A program made the translations under genes and the position numbers. DNA of 64,000 nucleotides from Pseudomonadota bacterium (GTDB taxonomy: Bacteria > Pseudomonadota > Alphaproteobacteria > Rhizobiales > Xanthobacteraceae), in contig JAFEFL010000070.1 of the NCBI GenBank assembly GCA_018240595.1, positions 310,001 to 374,000 on the forward strand. The letters run 5' to 3'. The notes under the pieces are model-generated. The model was not told the origin of the DNA, did no database searches, and worked only from the letters and a program-made list of their open reading frames with translations. Positions 36,387-45,689 of the stretch are shown piece by piece. Position 1 is the first letter of the stretch, and every line of letters begins with the position of its first letter.

Positions 36387-37811
36387 TTAGAGATACTGAC
36401 CGCCGCTCGCGGTCGTGCCGGCGGTGCTGCCCGGCAAGGTGCCGCCACCCGACTGCACCACGCCGTTCGCAGACACCGAATATCGGCTGCCGGTCGCCGA
36501 CCCGGAATAGGTGACGCCCGCGAGCAGCGCGACCGCGCAGGCGCCGACCATGACGAAATTGGTAAAGGCCGGCGTGCCGCTGAGCGTCATGGTCACGCCC
36601 TGCATCTGCATGACCGAGGCGTTCTGACAATTGAGCCAGTAGGCATAGCCGCCGCTGACCGAGACGTTGCCGTCGATGACGACAGCGGCATTATTGTTGC
36701 AGTAGATCGCCGAACCGCCCGGCGAACCGCCGAAGTTGACATTGCGCAGGGTGAGCCCGCCGCGGTTCAGCACGTAAAAGCAGACGCCGCCCGCGGAGGT
36801 CGCCTTGATTCCGTTCAGAGCGTAGCCGCGGACTCCGTCGCAGGTGACCGTTTGCCCTGATGCGGGCGCGATCACGCAGTTGGCAGGCGTGGTCGGATTG
36901 CCCTGGATCGTCACCCCGCCCGCGCCGACCAGTGGTTTCAAGACAAGATTTTCCGTGAAGGTGCCGTCGGCCACCGAGATCGTGACACTGTAGACGGATA
37001 GATCCAGGGCGGCCGTCACGTCGATCGCCTTCTGTATCGTCCGAAAGGCCGCGCCGGCGGAGTTGGCCGAACCGTCATTGGCGTCATTGCCATCGGTGCG
37101 CACGTAGAAGGTCCGGTTTGCCGTCAGCATGGTGCGGCCGATCGCCGTGTTGGGGAGGCTGACGGCGCCGGTCGATGCGCTGATGACGAGGCCGTCGCGC
37201 CACGTCGCACCGTCGGCGCTGACCCTGATGTGCAGATCGTCGTCGCCGGTCAGGCCGATCTCGGCGCGGCCGGAGTAATTGTCCTGCAGCAAAACCGACA
37301 AGGTCTTCGCCGCGCTCTCCTTGCTGAGCTTCCAGCGCAGATTGCCGTCGCCGCCTTCCGATGTCGCCCTTGCAGCGAGCAGCGCGTTGTTGAGCTTGGC
37401 GCTCAGCGGATTGGTCGCGTCGGCGGTCGTGCCGACGCCGAGCAGCGTCATGTTGTTGAGGCAGGTCAGCGCGGCGATGGCATCGACCCAGGCGCTGCCG
37501 GTCCAGGCGAGCAGCGCGCCCTCGTCGATCACGTAGCAAAGCCAGCCGGTCTGCGGCGCGCTGAACTGCCAGGCGCTATCCTGCCACGCCGCGATGTCGT
37601 TGACATGCCCCGCCCAGGCGCCGGTCGCACCGGTCTTGACGATCCAGCGCTGACCTTCCGCTGGCGAAACCGGAGGCGCCGTCAAGTCGCGTTCCTTCAC
37701 AGCGAGTTGCACCAAGGTGTCGAGGATGCGCAGCGCCTCGTTATGCGTGACGTGTTTCTGCGCCTGGCTGCCTTCTATGCAAGGCAGGCCGAGATTGGCC
37801 GTATCGGTCAT
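36387..37811 (-). CDS. DUF2793 phage tail protein with beta-helix-like C-terminus
   Basis: 474 residues from the ATG at 37811. The N-terminal DUF2793 domain reads LGLPCIEGSQAQKHVTHNEA, then WIVKTGATGAWAGHVNDIAA. The C-terminal half has repeated short strand motifs such as VTIQGNPTTPANCVIAPASG and GGLTLRNVNFGGSPGGSAIY, suggesting a pectate-lyase-like beta-helix as in tail fibres and spikes. It follows gp15 by 23 bases and is a candidate receptor-binding fibre for the particle. Confidence 0.85.
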   Translation of the reverse strand: MTDTANLGLPCIEGSQAQKHVTHNEALRILDTLVQLAVKERDLTAPPVSPAEGQRWIVKTGATGAWAGHVNDIAAWQDSAWQFSAPQTGWLCYVIDEGALLAWTGSAWVDAIAALTCLNNMTLLGVGTTADATNPLSAKLNNALLAARATSEGGDGNLRWKLSKESAAKTLSVLLQDNYSGRAEIGLTGDDDLHIRVSADGATWRDGLVISASTGAVSLPNTAIGRTMLTANRTFYVRTDGNDANDGSANSAGAAFRTIQKAIDVTAALDLSVYSVTISVADGTFTENLVLKPLVGAGGVTIQGNPTTPANCVIAPASGQTVTCDGVRGYALNGIKATSAGGVCFYVLNRGGLTLRNVNFGGSPGGSAIYCNNNAAVVIDGNVSVSGGYAYWLNCQNASVMQMQGVTMTLSGTPAFTNFVMVGACAVALLAGVTYSGSATGSRYSVSANGVVQSGGGTLPGSTAGTTASGGQYL

Positions 37812-37834
37812 CAGTCTTTTCCGTTCGTGAGAAG

Positions 37835-40800
37835 TCAGACCCGTAGGGTCGCCTGCGCGATAAAGCCGCGTCCAACCGTGGCTGACATTTGCGCGACGCA
37901 CACCGTAAGAGTCGTTTGCGCCACACCGAAATCGACGAGTTCATCAGCCGCGGCATAGAGCACCGATGGCGTCGTGCTCGACAACGTCCGCCGCACTGTG
38001 CCTCCGGAGAGAATGTCGATGGCGTAAGCCTCGCCGTCCTCGCCGAGCGGCACCTCCCCGCTCCAGCCATCGCCCTCGACGCGCGTGCGCCGGATCCAGC
38101 GCAAGCTGACGCCTTCACCATTGCGCGCCGCGCGCAGGTGCACCGGGGCGAGCGGCTTCAGCGCGGTCGCTTGCGGCGTCACGTCAAGCGCCAGCGCAGT
38201 TGAATCCGCGGTGTCGCGGCCGGCAGCGACGACGCGCAGTTCGAGAGGCCGCTCCAGCGCTTCTGGGCCTTTCGCGATCGTCACCGCGTGGCCGTCGAGA
38301 AGCACGAAGGGCGCACCGGCCGCGAGCAAAGGCGTAATTGCCCATTCGCTGCCGGCCTGGCCGCGCAATATTTTCGACAGCAGATAGGTTCGCTCGCCAA
38401 CCAGTTCGGCCGAGGCGAACTGAATCACCTCCCACTGGCCATCGGCGTTGCGCAGCGCCGCCGCATTGGCGCCGGCGAACACCGCAAGGTCGGTCGCCGA
38501 TGACAGCACGCCGCCGTTGATCTTCACGCGCAACGAGGCGCGGTGCCAGCGCCCTGTCGGGCCTCGCGGCAGACCATCGAGCGTTTCGCCGATCACGCAA
38601 GGCGCGGCGGCGAGCGCGGCGCGCGAGAAACTGGCGCCGTCCTGCGAGGCCCACACCGCGACCGCGCCGGGCCACGGCGCGGCAAACACCGCGACGCGCG
38701 ATAGTACGGCAGGGCTTTCGGCGGTAAGCGTCGGCAGGTCAAGCGCCAGCGCCAGCGGCGGTCCGACCGCCGGCGGCGGCGGCACGGATCGCCAGGCAGG
38801 TGGCTTGAGCGCGACGCCGAAGACATCGGGATCGATCGAGCGAGCGCGCAAGCTGCGTTGCTCGGTGTCGGACACTTCTTCGATCTCGATTAGCCGCCGC
38901 CTTCCATTGACTGTGAGCGCTGTGACATCGCCCGGCATCAGCGCGAGGCGGCTCGGCGGCACCGCGAAGCTTGCGCTCTCTCGCGCTGTCCACAGATCCT
39001 GTAACCAGATGTCAGCGCGCCGCGCGGCCAGCGCGTCGCTGCAGGTCATCGCGACATCGGCCTGCGACGTGCGCGCCGATCGGGTGACGAGGCGGCGTGA
39101 CGCCGCAGTCGCACGCTGATAGTCGGCTGCGACGTCGGTGAAGGACAGCGACACCGCCTGCGGCAGGTCGCCTTCCTGCGCACGCGTCAATTGCGCCGGC
39201 GCCGCGTTGTCCGGCAACACCAGATCGTCCTCCGTCAGCTCGGCGACCGGTACGCCACCGCGCTGGCGGAAGGTCAGAACGCCGTTCTGCTCGACGGCGT
39301 CGAAGGTGAAGGCAAGCGCCAGTGGATCGAGCATGGCGCGCGGCGCCATCGGCCGGTCGACGACATAGCCTTCCGGCCCCTCGCCGAGGTCGCTGCTGTC
39401 GACGCCATCGATGCCGCTGTCGGCGAGCACAGTCGCTACCAGCGCATCGAGCGGCGCAGATCCGAGCCGCCCGGTGAGCCAGTGCCCGGTCTGCCAGTTG
39501 GCCGCATCGCCCCAGACATCGCTCGCCGCCGGAAACACCGGATAAGGCCGCGCGTCCCAGGTCCACAGATGGATGGCGTCGGGCGCGATCATGCGGTCGC
39601 CGTAAACGCTCGACACCGGATTGAGCGCGGCCTCGCCGAACGCCGGATCGAAAGCGCCAAGCACCGCCTCAAGGAAACGCCGCTGCATCAGGTCGTCGCG
39701 TCCGCCGCTGGAGAAATGCGGCAGCGCGTTCTCCGACGACTTCGGATCGCGGAACACATTCGGCGCATTGGCGCCCTTGTCCACCGCGGGACAGCCGAGT
39801 TCGGTCAGCCAGATCGGTTTCGACTGCGGCACCCAGGCAGTCGGGGTCGAAAGCTCGAGTCCGCCAACGCGCTCATAGTGCCGCTGGCTCCAGAAATTCC
39901 AGATGTCCTTCTGCCGAAACATCCAAGGCTTGCCGAGCCCGTCGGTGATCGTGCTGCGGGCCTGCGCAGCACGCGCGGCATCGCTGGCATAGAACCAGTC
40001 ATAGGCCTCGCCGGCATCGAGCCGGCCCGCGAGATAATGGGTGCGATAGATCGTATCGCTCAAGGCGCGGTCGAGCGCGCCGGCGTCGTCGCGCCAGTCG
40101 GTCAGCGGCGCATAGTAATCGATGCCGATACAGTCGATCGACGGCGACGCCCACAGCGCGTCGAGCGGAAAGCGCACTTCGCTGGCGCCGGCATCGACGA
40201 CATGCGCGCCGTATTCTGTCCAGTCGGCGCCGTAAGTCACCTTGGTGCCGGTGCCGACGATCGCCTTCGCCTCGGCCGCCAGCGACACCAGCGCATTGAC
40301 CGCCGGATAGACGTCCGACGCGGTGCGTACGCGCGTCAGTGCCTTGAGCTCCGATCCGATGAGAAATCCATCGACGCCGCCGGCCGCCGCGACGAGGTTG
40401 GCGTAATGCAGGATCATGTTGCGATAATTCCAGCCGTCCGGACCGCCGCTGAAGAACGCGTTGACCTGATCGCCTGCCAGCGCTGTGCCATCGGGCGAAC
40501 CGGCAACGCCGGGCGCCGGATGGCACGTGATGCGACCGCGCCAGGGATAAAGCGGCTGCGATGCCGCGCCGGTGTAAGGATCGGCCCGCGTGTTCCCGGC
40601 GGGGATGTCCATCATCAGAAACGGATAGAGCGTCACCTTTAACCCGCGCGCTTTAAGATGCGCGATGAGATCGAGCACACTCTGATCCGACGGCGTGCCG
40701 CCATAGGCCGCGCGCCCGTCGACCTGCGACACCACATAGGCCGTGGCACGATCGACGCCGGCGACCGACCAAGTCTGGATCGATAACGTGCCGCCCTGGG

Positions 40801-41704
40801 TTTGCTTCGCGGCATTGTCGACGCCCGGCCGCACCCGGCACTCCCCGCAACGCAGGTCGTCGCCGAACCAGGCAACGACGACGGCGACGCGTTCGAGGTC
40901 GGGCACCGCCGCCTGTAAATCGTCGAGCGCGGCAACGACATCCGAGCCGGCGAAGCTGACATGGCGGTTCTCGGCCGCATACTGTCCCTGCCCGACCACC
41001 TGGACGACGGTCGCGGGCTCATAGCCGAACTCGGTCGATCCCGGAATCAAGGTCACCGCCCGAATCATCGACTCGAGCTTGCCGATGGCGCGCACCACCT
41101 CGAACGACAACTGCGGAATGCGGTTGCCGAAATCCTCGAGCGGCAGGCGCTCGAACACGACGTAAGCCAGGCCGCGGTAAGCCGGAGCCTGGCCTTCCTT
41201 GGCGACGATCAGCGGATCGGGCGTCTGCGCCTCGTCGCCGCGATAGACGCGCATGGTGATGCCGGTCAGGTCCAGCGCCTTGCCGTCGGCCCAGACGCGG
41301 CGCACCGCGCTGATCTCGCCCTCGCACAGGCCGAGGGCGACATTGGCGAAGTAGGAATAAGTCGTCTCGTTGGTCGTGACCCGCGAGCCGCCCATGCCCT
41401 TGCCGCCGCCCGTCGTCTGGTGCGTCGTCGAAACGACTTCCTCGAGATGCGTCGCCCAGATCACCTGCCCCGCCAGACGGGCGCGCCCGTAGACACGCGG
41501 GATCGGCGCGCCGTCGGTCGAGGCCATCACCGTCAGATCGGACAAGCGAGGTCCGGTGGCGCTGCGCTCGCGGCCGCCGAACAGCGCCTGGTCGATGAGA
41601 GTGCCGCCGAGCGCGCCGGCGACCCGCCCGACGATGGCGCCGGCCGAGCCGAACAGCGATTTACCGGCTGCCACGCCGGCGGTGGAGAGAAGTAGAGCAG
41701 CCAT
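37835..41704 (-). CDS. GTA baseplate/tail-tip megatron protein (gp15)
   Basis: 1289 residues. The N-terminal part has Gly/Ala-rich tail-assembly sequence (GRVAGALGGTLIDQALFGGR). The middle (about 430-740) is the GTA TIM-barrel-like domain, with GRITCHPAPGVAGSPDGTAL, WTEYGAHVVDAGASEVRFPL, IGIDYYAPLTDWRDD and WLTELGCPAVDKGANAPNVF. The C-terminus has the phage tail domain and Rcc01698-type region (GERTYLLSKILRGQAGSEWA). It forms the tail tip that contacts the recipient envelope. Its ATG overlaps the gp14 stop by one base (TAATG). Confidence 0.95.
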   Translation of the reverse strand: MAALLLSTAGVAAGKSLFGSAGAIVGRVAGALGGTLIDQALFGGRERSATGPRLSDLTVMASTDGAPIPRVYGRARLAGQVIWATHLEEVVSTTHQTTGGGKGMGGSRVTTNETTYSYFANVALGLCEGEISAVRRVWADGKALDLTGITMRVYRGDEAQTPDPLIVAKEGQAPAYRGLAYVVFERLPLEDFGNRIPQLSFEVVRAIGKLESMIRAVTLIPGSTEFGYEPATVVQVVGQGQYAAENRHVSFAGSDVVAALDDLQAAVPDLERVAVVVAWFGDDLRCGECRVRPGVDNAAKQTQGGTLSIQTWSVAGVDRATAYVVSQVDGRAAYGGTPSDQSVLDLIAHLKARGLKVTLYPFLMMDIPAGNTRADPYTGAASQPLYPWRGRITCHPAPGVAGSPDGTALAGDQVNAFFSGGPDGWNYRNMILHYANLVAAAGGVDGFLIGSELKALTRVRTASDVYPAVNALVSLAAEAKAIVGTGTKVTYGADWTEYGAHVVDAGASEVRFPLDALWASPSIDCIGIDYYAPLTDWRDDAGALDRALSDTIYRTHYLAGRLDAGEAYDWFYASDAARAAQARSTITDGLGKPWMFRQKDIWNFWSQRHYERVGGLELSTPTAWVPQSKPIWLTELGCPAVDKGANAPNVFRDPKSSENALPHFSSGGRDDLMQRRFLEAVLGAFDPAFGEAALNPVSSVYGDRMIAPDAIHLWTWDARPYPVFPAASDVWGDAANWQTGHWLTGRLGSAPLDALVATVLADSGIDGVDSSDLGEGPEGYVVDRPMAPRAMLDPLALAFTFDAVEQNGVLTFRQRGGVPVAELTEDDLVLPDNAAPAQLTRAQEGDLPQAVSLSFTDVAADYQRATAASRRLVTRSARTSQADVAMTCSDALAARRADIWLQDLWTARESASFAVPPSRLALMPGDVTALTVNGRRRLIEIEEVSDTEQRSLRARSIDPDVFGVALKPPAWRSVPPPPAVGPPLALALDLPTLTAESPAVLSRVAVFAAPWPGAVAVWASQDGASFSRAALAAAPCVIGETLDGLPRGPTGRWHRASLRVKINGGVLSSATDLAVFAGANAAALRNADGQWEVIQFASAELVGERTYLLSKILRGQAGSEWAITPLLAAGAPFVLLDGHAVTIAKGPEALERPLELRVVAAGRDTADSTALALDVTPQATALKPLAPVHLRAARNGEGVSLRWIRRTRVEGDGWSGEVPLGEDGEAYAIDILSGGTVRRTLSSTTPSVLYAAADELVDFGVAQTTLTVCVAQMSATVGRGFIAQATLRV

Positions 41705-42138
41705 TATGTCAGCCCCGGAAAGCGGAAGGCATAGGCGATGCGGCGGCGCCACCACGGCGCCAGCGCCACTTCGGCAACGCAGGCGCCATCATGCGCGTGC
41801 ACCATGAGGTCTGGCGTAGTGACTATCGCCAGATGTTTGGCCGCGAGCTGCTCGCGCCAGCGAAACAGCAGCACGTCACCCGGCGCGAATTGCGCGACGG
41901 CGACCGGCCGAAGGTGCCGCCCCGCCGCTTCCGCCAGCGGCTCGCCGCGCGCGGCCTCGGCCCAGTCCGGCGCGTAGGGCGGTGCGCGCTCCGGCTCGTC
42001 GCCGAGCACGCTGCGCCAAACGCCGCGCACGAGCCCGAGGCAGTCGCAGCCGACGCCTTTGAGCGAGGCCTGATGCCGGTACGGCGTCCCGATCCACGAC
42101 CGCGCTTCGGCGATGACGAGAGACGAGGTGATGGGCAT
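41704..42138 (-). CDS. NlpC/P60 family cell-wall peptidase (GTA gp14)
   Basis: 144 residues. The catalytic Cys is in GVGCDCLGLVRGV (C31/C33), with His in AAKHLAIVTT (H102) and a second polar residue in MVHAHDGA. It starts EARSWIGTPYRHQASLKGVG, as in GTA gp14. It cleaves peptidoglycan stem peptides as the tail penetrates. It is translationally coupled to gp15. Upstream, a 102-base palindrome separates it from gp13. Confidence 0.95.
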   Translation of the reverse strand: MPITSSLVIAEARSWIGTPYRHQASLKGVGCDCLGLVRGVWRSVLGDEPERAPPYAPDWAEAARGEPLAEAAGRHLRPVAVAQFAPGDVLLFRWREQLAAKHLAIVTTPDLMVHAHDGACVAEVALAPWWRRRIAYAFRFPGLT

Positions 42139-42149
42139 GAGAAGACTCT

Positions 42150-42251
42150 GTCATTCCGCGGCGTGGCGTGGCCCGCGAGCCCGGAATCCATATTCACAAA
42201 CCGGGCGTATGGATTCCGGGCCTCGCCGCGTCGCGACTCGCCTGGAATGAC
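42150..42251. repeat. Long palindromic intergenic repeat between gp13 and gp14
   Basis: Terminal 8-mers GTCATTCC (42150-42157) and GGAATGAC (42244-42251) pair. An inner perfect 14-bp inverted repeat is 42179-42192 with 42208-42221 (GCCCGGAATCCATA). This is the form of the palindromic repeats scattered through rhizobial genomes. It is the only large non-coding insert in the otherwise tightly overlapped tail operon. Confidence 0.8.
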
Positions 42252-42253
42252 GG

Positions 42254-43144
42254 TCAGGTTTGCAAACTACTGCCGTCGTTCCCCGGCTCGCCGGCGACCG
42301 GATAGCGCAGCACGAAGTCATTGCCGGGGATGTGCGGGAAGCCGCGGAAGTTGACGATGTTGTCGAAACGGTCGTGGCAGGTGGCGAGGCGCTTGTCGCA
42401 GCCGGCCGTCACGGTGAAGCCGTCACCCGGCGCGACCGGCTGCGGCATCGTCTGCCACAGGTCGATGACGACGCTGCCGGCGTTGCGGTGCGCCTTCACC
42501 TCCATCGCCAGTCCCGCATTGGCTCCGCTGGTAAAGGTCAGCTTGCCGGCGGTGAACCAGCCGTCGGCGAAAGTTTCGAGGCCGCCCGCGGTGAAACTCG
42601 ACGACGCCGTCATGGCGACGACCGTGCCGCTGCCGCGGTACGAAGGCGATGTCAGATCGATCCGGCATTTTCCATCGCCGAGATCGGCGCCGCAGATCGT
42701 GGTGTAGAGCCGCCCGCGCTCCTCACCGAGCACCCGGCTCAAGCCCCGCAACTCGGCGACGAAGGCCGTGCCGTCGCGCTTCACCTCGCCCAGCGTGCCT
42801 TTGGCGAGCAGCACGCGCAGCGCGGGCTCGCTCCAGTCGGCGAGCCAGAGCTCGACCGACGCCGAGTCGTAGAGACCGGCGGCGAGATCGTCCTCGTTCA
42901 GCGTGTCGTCGCTCAGCGCACCCGACATGTCCGACGTATCGACTGCCATGCCGTGCTTGGCCGTCACCTCGCTGCCGTCGAGCCCGGTGCCGGCGCGGCA
43001 GATCACCGCGCCGAGCAGGACATCGTCGTCGTGATCGGTGAAACCCTGGTTGACGCCGTCGCGCCGCGTCACGATCCAGCACCGGCACAAGGTCGTGACG
43101 CCGGAGTCGAGTTTGGCCTGCAGCGCGGAGGGAATGCTTCTCAT
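42254..43144 (-). CDS. DUF2163 / phage BR0599 family tail hub protein (GTA gp13)
   Basis: 296 residues. The opening SALQAKLDSGVTTLCRCWIV and GFTDHDDDV are typical of DUF2163. The C-terminal hub domain has four cysteines, C151 and C160 (CGADLGDGKC) and C249 and C256 (CDKRLATC), the C-x8-C ... C-x6-C spacing of the [4Fe-4S] cluster in lambda gpL-type tail hubs. It forms the hub under the tail tube. It overlaps gp12 by four bases. Confidence 0.94.
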   Translation of the reverse strand: MRSIPSALQAKLDSGVTTLCRCWIVTRRDGVNQGFTDHDDDVLLGAVICRAGTGLDGSEVTAKHGMAVDTSDMSGALSDDTLNEDDLAAGLYDSASVELWLADWSEPALRVLLAKGTLGEVKRDGTAFVAELRGLSRVLGEERGRLYTTICGADLGDGKCRIDLTSPSYRGSGTVVAMTASSSFTAGGLETFADGWFTAGKLTFTSGANAGLAMEVKAHRNAGSVVIDLWQTMPQPVAPGDGFTVTAGCDKRLATCHDRFDNIVNFRGFPHIPGNDFVLRYPVAGEPGNDGSSLQT

Positions 43145-43779
43145 GGCTTGACCTCGATCAGCGGAATCTTCGGGATCGCCCCAGCGGCAAACGCCGACAG
43201 ATCGAACTCGAGATAATCGGTATCGAAGCGCACCGGCACATCGAACAGAAAGCCGGCGGTGACGCCCTGCCCGGCTTCCGGGATATGTCCGGCGGCGAAG
43301 GTCACAACGCCCGTAGCCGTATCGACCGCGAACGAAGAGCCTGCCGCCTCGACACCCGCCACCGCAACACGCACGCTGCCGGCAACCGGCTTTTCGATGC
43401 GGCGCTGATACGGCGCATAGATGCCGCCATAGGCTTTCGTCAGGCTGAAGCTCGCGGTCGCGCCATCGCCCGTGCCGATCGCCTGATCGCCCGCCGTCAC
43501 ATCGGCGCCCGGCGCGGCTGAGGAATGATCGAGCCGGTCGCGCCAGCGAAAGCCGTAGAGCCGGCCGCGGCGTTCCTCGAAGAATTCGATCACCTGCGAC
43601 AGCGCCTGATGCGTCTTCACGCCATAACCGGCGTCGTAACGCCGGCGCGAATGCGCCCAGCGCGCATTGCGCTCCTCGCGGCCGGAGCCGAGCGTCACCA
43701 CGTCGGTGCGGCGCTGCGGGCCGCCGGCACTCTTGATCGCGATGTCGAGTGGAAACAACACGTCATGAAATGCGGTCAT
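43141..43779 (-). CDS. DUF2460 distal tail protein (GTA gp12)
   Basis: 212 residues. Family features are FHDVLFPLDIAIKSAGGPQR near the N-terminus, NARWAHSRRRYDAGYGVKTH, ALSQVIEFFEERRGRLYGFR and a C-terminal DVPVRFDTDYLEFDLSAFAA. It matches the TIGR02217 group found in GTA clusters and forms the distal tail ring. Its ATG directly abuts the gp11 stop, and its stop overlaps the gp13 start. Confidence 0.95.
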   Translation of the reverse strand: MTAFHDVLFPLDIAIKSAGGPQRRTDVVTLGSGREERNARWAHSRRRYDAGYGVKTHQALSQVIEFFEERRGRLYGFRWRDRLDHSSAAPGADVTAGDQAIGTGDGATASFSLTKAYGGIYAPYQRRIEKPVAGSVRVAVAGVEAAGSSFAVDTATGVVTFAAGHIPEAGQGVTAGFLFDVPVRFDTDYLEFDLSAFAAGAIPKIPLIEVKP

Positions 43780-44349
43780 CTACAGGCTCCGCTGTCCGCG
43801 CGAGACCGCGCGCGCGATCTGGCCGGTGAGATAGGCCTCGGAACGGCGGAAGCTGTCGGCGTCCGGCGTGGCGATGTGCACGGTGATGTTCGCCGCCGGT
43901 GAGCCGCCGCCTGCAATGCCGAGCCGGCCATCGGGGCCGCGTGACAACGGCATGATCGCTTCCGGCCCCGCCTCGCCTGCGAGACCCAGCCCGCCTGCCA
44001 GCGGAAAGTAGGTCGGCGTACCGATGACGCCGCCGGTGGCGAACGGCGTGATGTTCAGGATGCCGCCGCCGTTGCCGCCCTCGTCGAAGCCGCCGGAAAT
44101 ACCGCGCGCGAGCCCCTTGAACGCGTTCTGCACCGCCAGCTTCGACAGGCTGAGCGCGACGTTCTTCAACACGTCGTCGAACTGCTTGCCGCCGGTCACC
44201 GCCTGGCCGAAGGCGCGTGTCATCAGCGAAGCGAATTGCCGGATGCTGACACCAAGGGCATTGGTGCTGCCGGTCGTCTTGTCCATTGTGGACGCCAGAC
44301 CGGCATCCGCCAGACCGGCGTTGTCGTCGATACTGTAGCTATCGCTCAT
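43780..44349 (-). CDS. Short tail tape-measure protein (GTA gp11)
   Basis: 189 residues. A central amphipathic helix (RQFASLMTRAFGQAVTGGKQ; VALSLSKLAVQNAFKGLARG) is followed by the Gly-rich tape-measure C-terminus with FATGGVIGTPTYFPLAGGLG and LAGEAGPEAIMPLSRG, the lambda-type signature. It is much shorter than tape measures of ordinary siphophages, which predicts a short tail, as in GTA particles. It overlaps gp10.1 by 11 bases. Confidence 0.93.
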   Translation of the reverse strand: MSDSYSIDDNAGLADAGLASTMDKTTGSTNALGVSIRQFASLMTRAFGQAVTGGKQFDDVLKNVALSLSKLAVQNAFKGLARGISGGFDEGGNGGGILNITPFATGGVIGTPTYFPLAGGLGLAGEAGPEAIMPLSRGPDGRLGIAGGGSPAANITVHIATPDADSFRRSEAYLTGQIARAVSRGQRSL

Positions 44350-44527
44350 CGGGATATCTCTTCATCAGGGCGGCAAATCCGTCGCGGTCGAGCGGCGCGC
44401 GTCGCCCGGTCACCGCCTCGATTGCGTAAGCCAGCTCGCGCGGCGTCATTCGCCAGAACTGATCGGGCGGGAGTTTGAGAACGCCGAGGCCGAAGCCGAT
44501 GGCGTCTTTCCATGGAAATGGTGTCAC
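44339..44527 (-). CDS. Rcc01693-type tail assembly chaperone (GTA gp10.1)
   Basis: 62 residues: FPWKDAIGFGLGVLKLPPDQ, then FWRMTPRELAYAIEAVTG. The pattern W...G...L...P..FW.MTP.EL is diagnostic of this small GTA/phage tail assembly family. It overlaps its neighbours by 4 and 11 bases. As in other phages, it and gp10 probably coat the tape measure before tube polymerisation. Confidence 0.92.
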   Translation of the reverse strand: MTPFPWKDAIGFGLGVLKLPPDQFWRMTPRELAYAIEAVTGRRAPLDRDGFAALMKRYPDER

Positions 44528-44844
44528 GCTTCGTCGCCAAACGTCGCGGCAATGAGCGCCGCGGCGATGCGCGCATAACCTCGCGCGCCGCCCTCCACGG
44601 CGAGCCGGCCGACTTCGTCGTCGCTTATTGCTTCACCGGCGCCGCGCAGGCCGGCGCCGATGATGCGCATGAGATCGAGCGCCCTAAGCCGTCCGCTGCC
44701 GATGCGCTCGGTCAGCGCCACCAGATCGTCGGCGCCGAACACGCTCTCCAGTTCGGCCAGCGCGCCGAGCGTGAGCACCAAAGTGCGCCGCACGCCGCCG
44801 AGCTCGGCGTCGATCTCGCCGCGATGTTTGTTGGCCATGGTCAC
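44524..44844 (-). CDS. Gene transfer agent family protein, tail chaperone (GTA gp10)
   Basis: 106 residues. MANKHRGEIDAELGGVRRTL opens the protein (a second Met three residues in is an equally good start). LTLGALAELESVFGADDLVA and LRGAGEAISDDEVGRL are characteristic of gp10. It overlaps gp9 and gp10.1 by four bases each. Confidence 0.92.
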   Translation of the reverse strand: MTMANKHRGEIDAELGGVRRTLVLTLGALAELESVFGADDLVALTERIGSGRLRALDLMRIIGAGLRGAGEAISDDEVGRLAVEGGARGYARIAAALIAATFGDEA

Positions 44845-45248
44845 GCCGCCGTAAACGTCACCTCGCCGGCCGACTCCATGGCGACGTCGTAGGTGACCTC
44901 GCCATTGTGCTCGCCGGCGTATTCGAGGCTGGTGATCTGGAACGATCCGGTCACGGTGCCGAATCCGGGAATGACGACCTGGTAGGTCTTCACCGCACCG
45001 TCGAAAAATGTCTGCCGCATCAATTCGTCGGTCGCGGCGTCCTTGAACAGGCCACGCCCCGACAGCGCAGCGCGCTTGACTCCGGCGCCGTCGAGCAGTT
45101 CACGCCAGCGATTGGCGCTCTCGGCATGGGTGACGTCGACGGTCTCGGCATTGAACGCGAGCCGCCGCGTGCGCAGGCCGGCGACGGTGGTGTAGCCGGC
45201 GCCATCGGCGATCTTGATCAGCAGATCCTTGCCTTTTTGGGCGGTCAT
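44841..45248 (-). CDS. Major tail tube protein, TP901-1 family (GTA gp9)
   Basis: 135 residues. MTAQKGKDLLIKIADGAGYT, then RTRRLAFNAETVDVTHAESA and RWRELLDGAGVKRAALSGRG are family signatures. Beta-rich throughout, it polymerises into tail-tube hexamers. It follows gp8 by 19 bases and overlaps gp10. Confidence 0.95.
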   Translation of the reverse strand: MTAQKGKDLLIKIADGAGYTTVAGLRTRRLAFNAETVDVTHAESANRWRELLDGAGVKRAALSGRGLFKDAATDELMRQTFFDGAVKTYQVVIPGFGTVTGSFQITSLEYAGEHNGEVTYDVAMESAGEVTFTAA

Positions 45249-45267
45249 TGCGGTGTCCTTTCTGGAT

Positions 45268-45678
45268 TTACGCCGGCTCGGTCACGGCGCGGAAGCGCAC
45301 CAGCGCGTGATAGGTCTTGCCGTCGGCCTCGCGCCGCACGTCGGCGACTGCGAAGCGCAAATTGACGAGGCGGTGATCGGTCAGCGACAGCGGCGCGTCG
45401 TCGAGCGCCTGCAGCAGCGCGCCGGCGATGACATGCGCCTCTTTGTGCCCGCCCTGCCGTGACCAGGCGTGCAGTGTCAGGATGTGCTCCTGCCCGCTGG
45501 CGTCGCCGGTCGAATAGTCGGCCATGCGCGCTTCGCCGAGCGTCACATAGGGAAAAGCCGCGGCGCGCGGCGGCTCGTCGTAGATCTTCGGGCCGCCGAG
45601 CGCGCCGGTGAGCGCGACATCGGCGGCGAGCGCGTCATGCACGGCGGCGCGCAGCGCCGCGGCGGCAGGTGTCGTCAT
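45268..45678 (-). CDS. DUF3168 tail terminator-like protein (GTA gp8)
   Basis: 136 residues from the ATG at 45678; the frame above it overlaps gp7 and is noise. Family features are LRAAVHDALAADVALTGALG, GPKIYDEPPRAAAFPYVTLG and HILTLHAWSRQGGHKEAHVI. It caps the tail tube at the head-tail joint. It starts 11 bases after the gp7 stop. Confidence 0.93.
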   Translation of the reverse strand: MTTPAAAALRAAVHDALAADVALTGALGGPKIYDEPPRAAAFPYVTLGEARMADYSTGDASGQEHILTLHAWSRQGGHKEAHVIAGALLQALDDAPLSLTDHRLVNLRFAVADVRREADGKTYHALVRFRAVTEPA

Positions 45679-45689
45679 GTGTGATGTCC

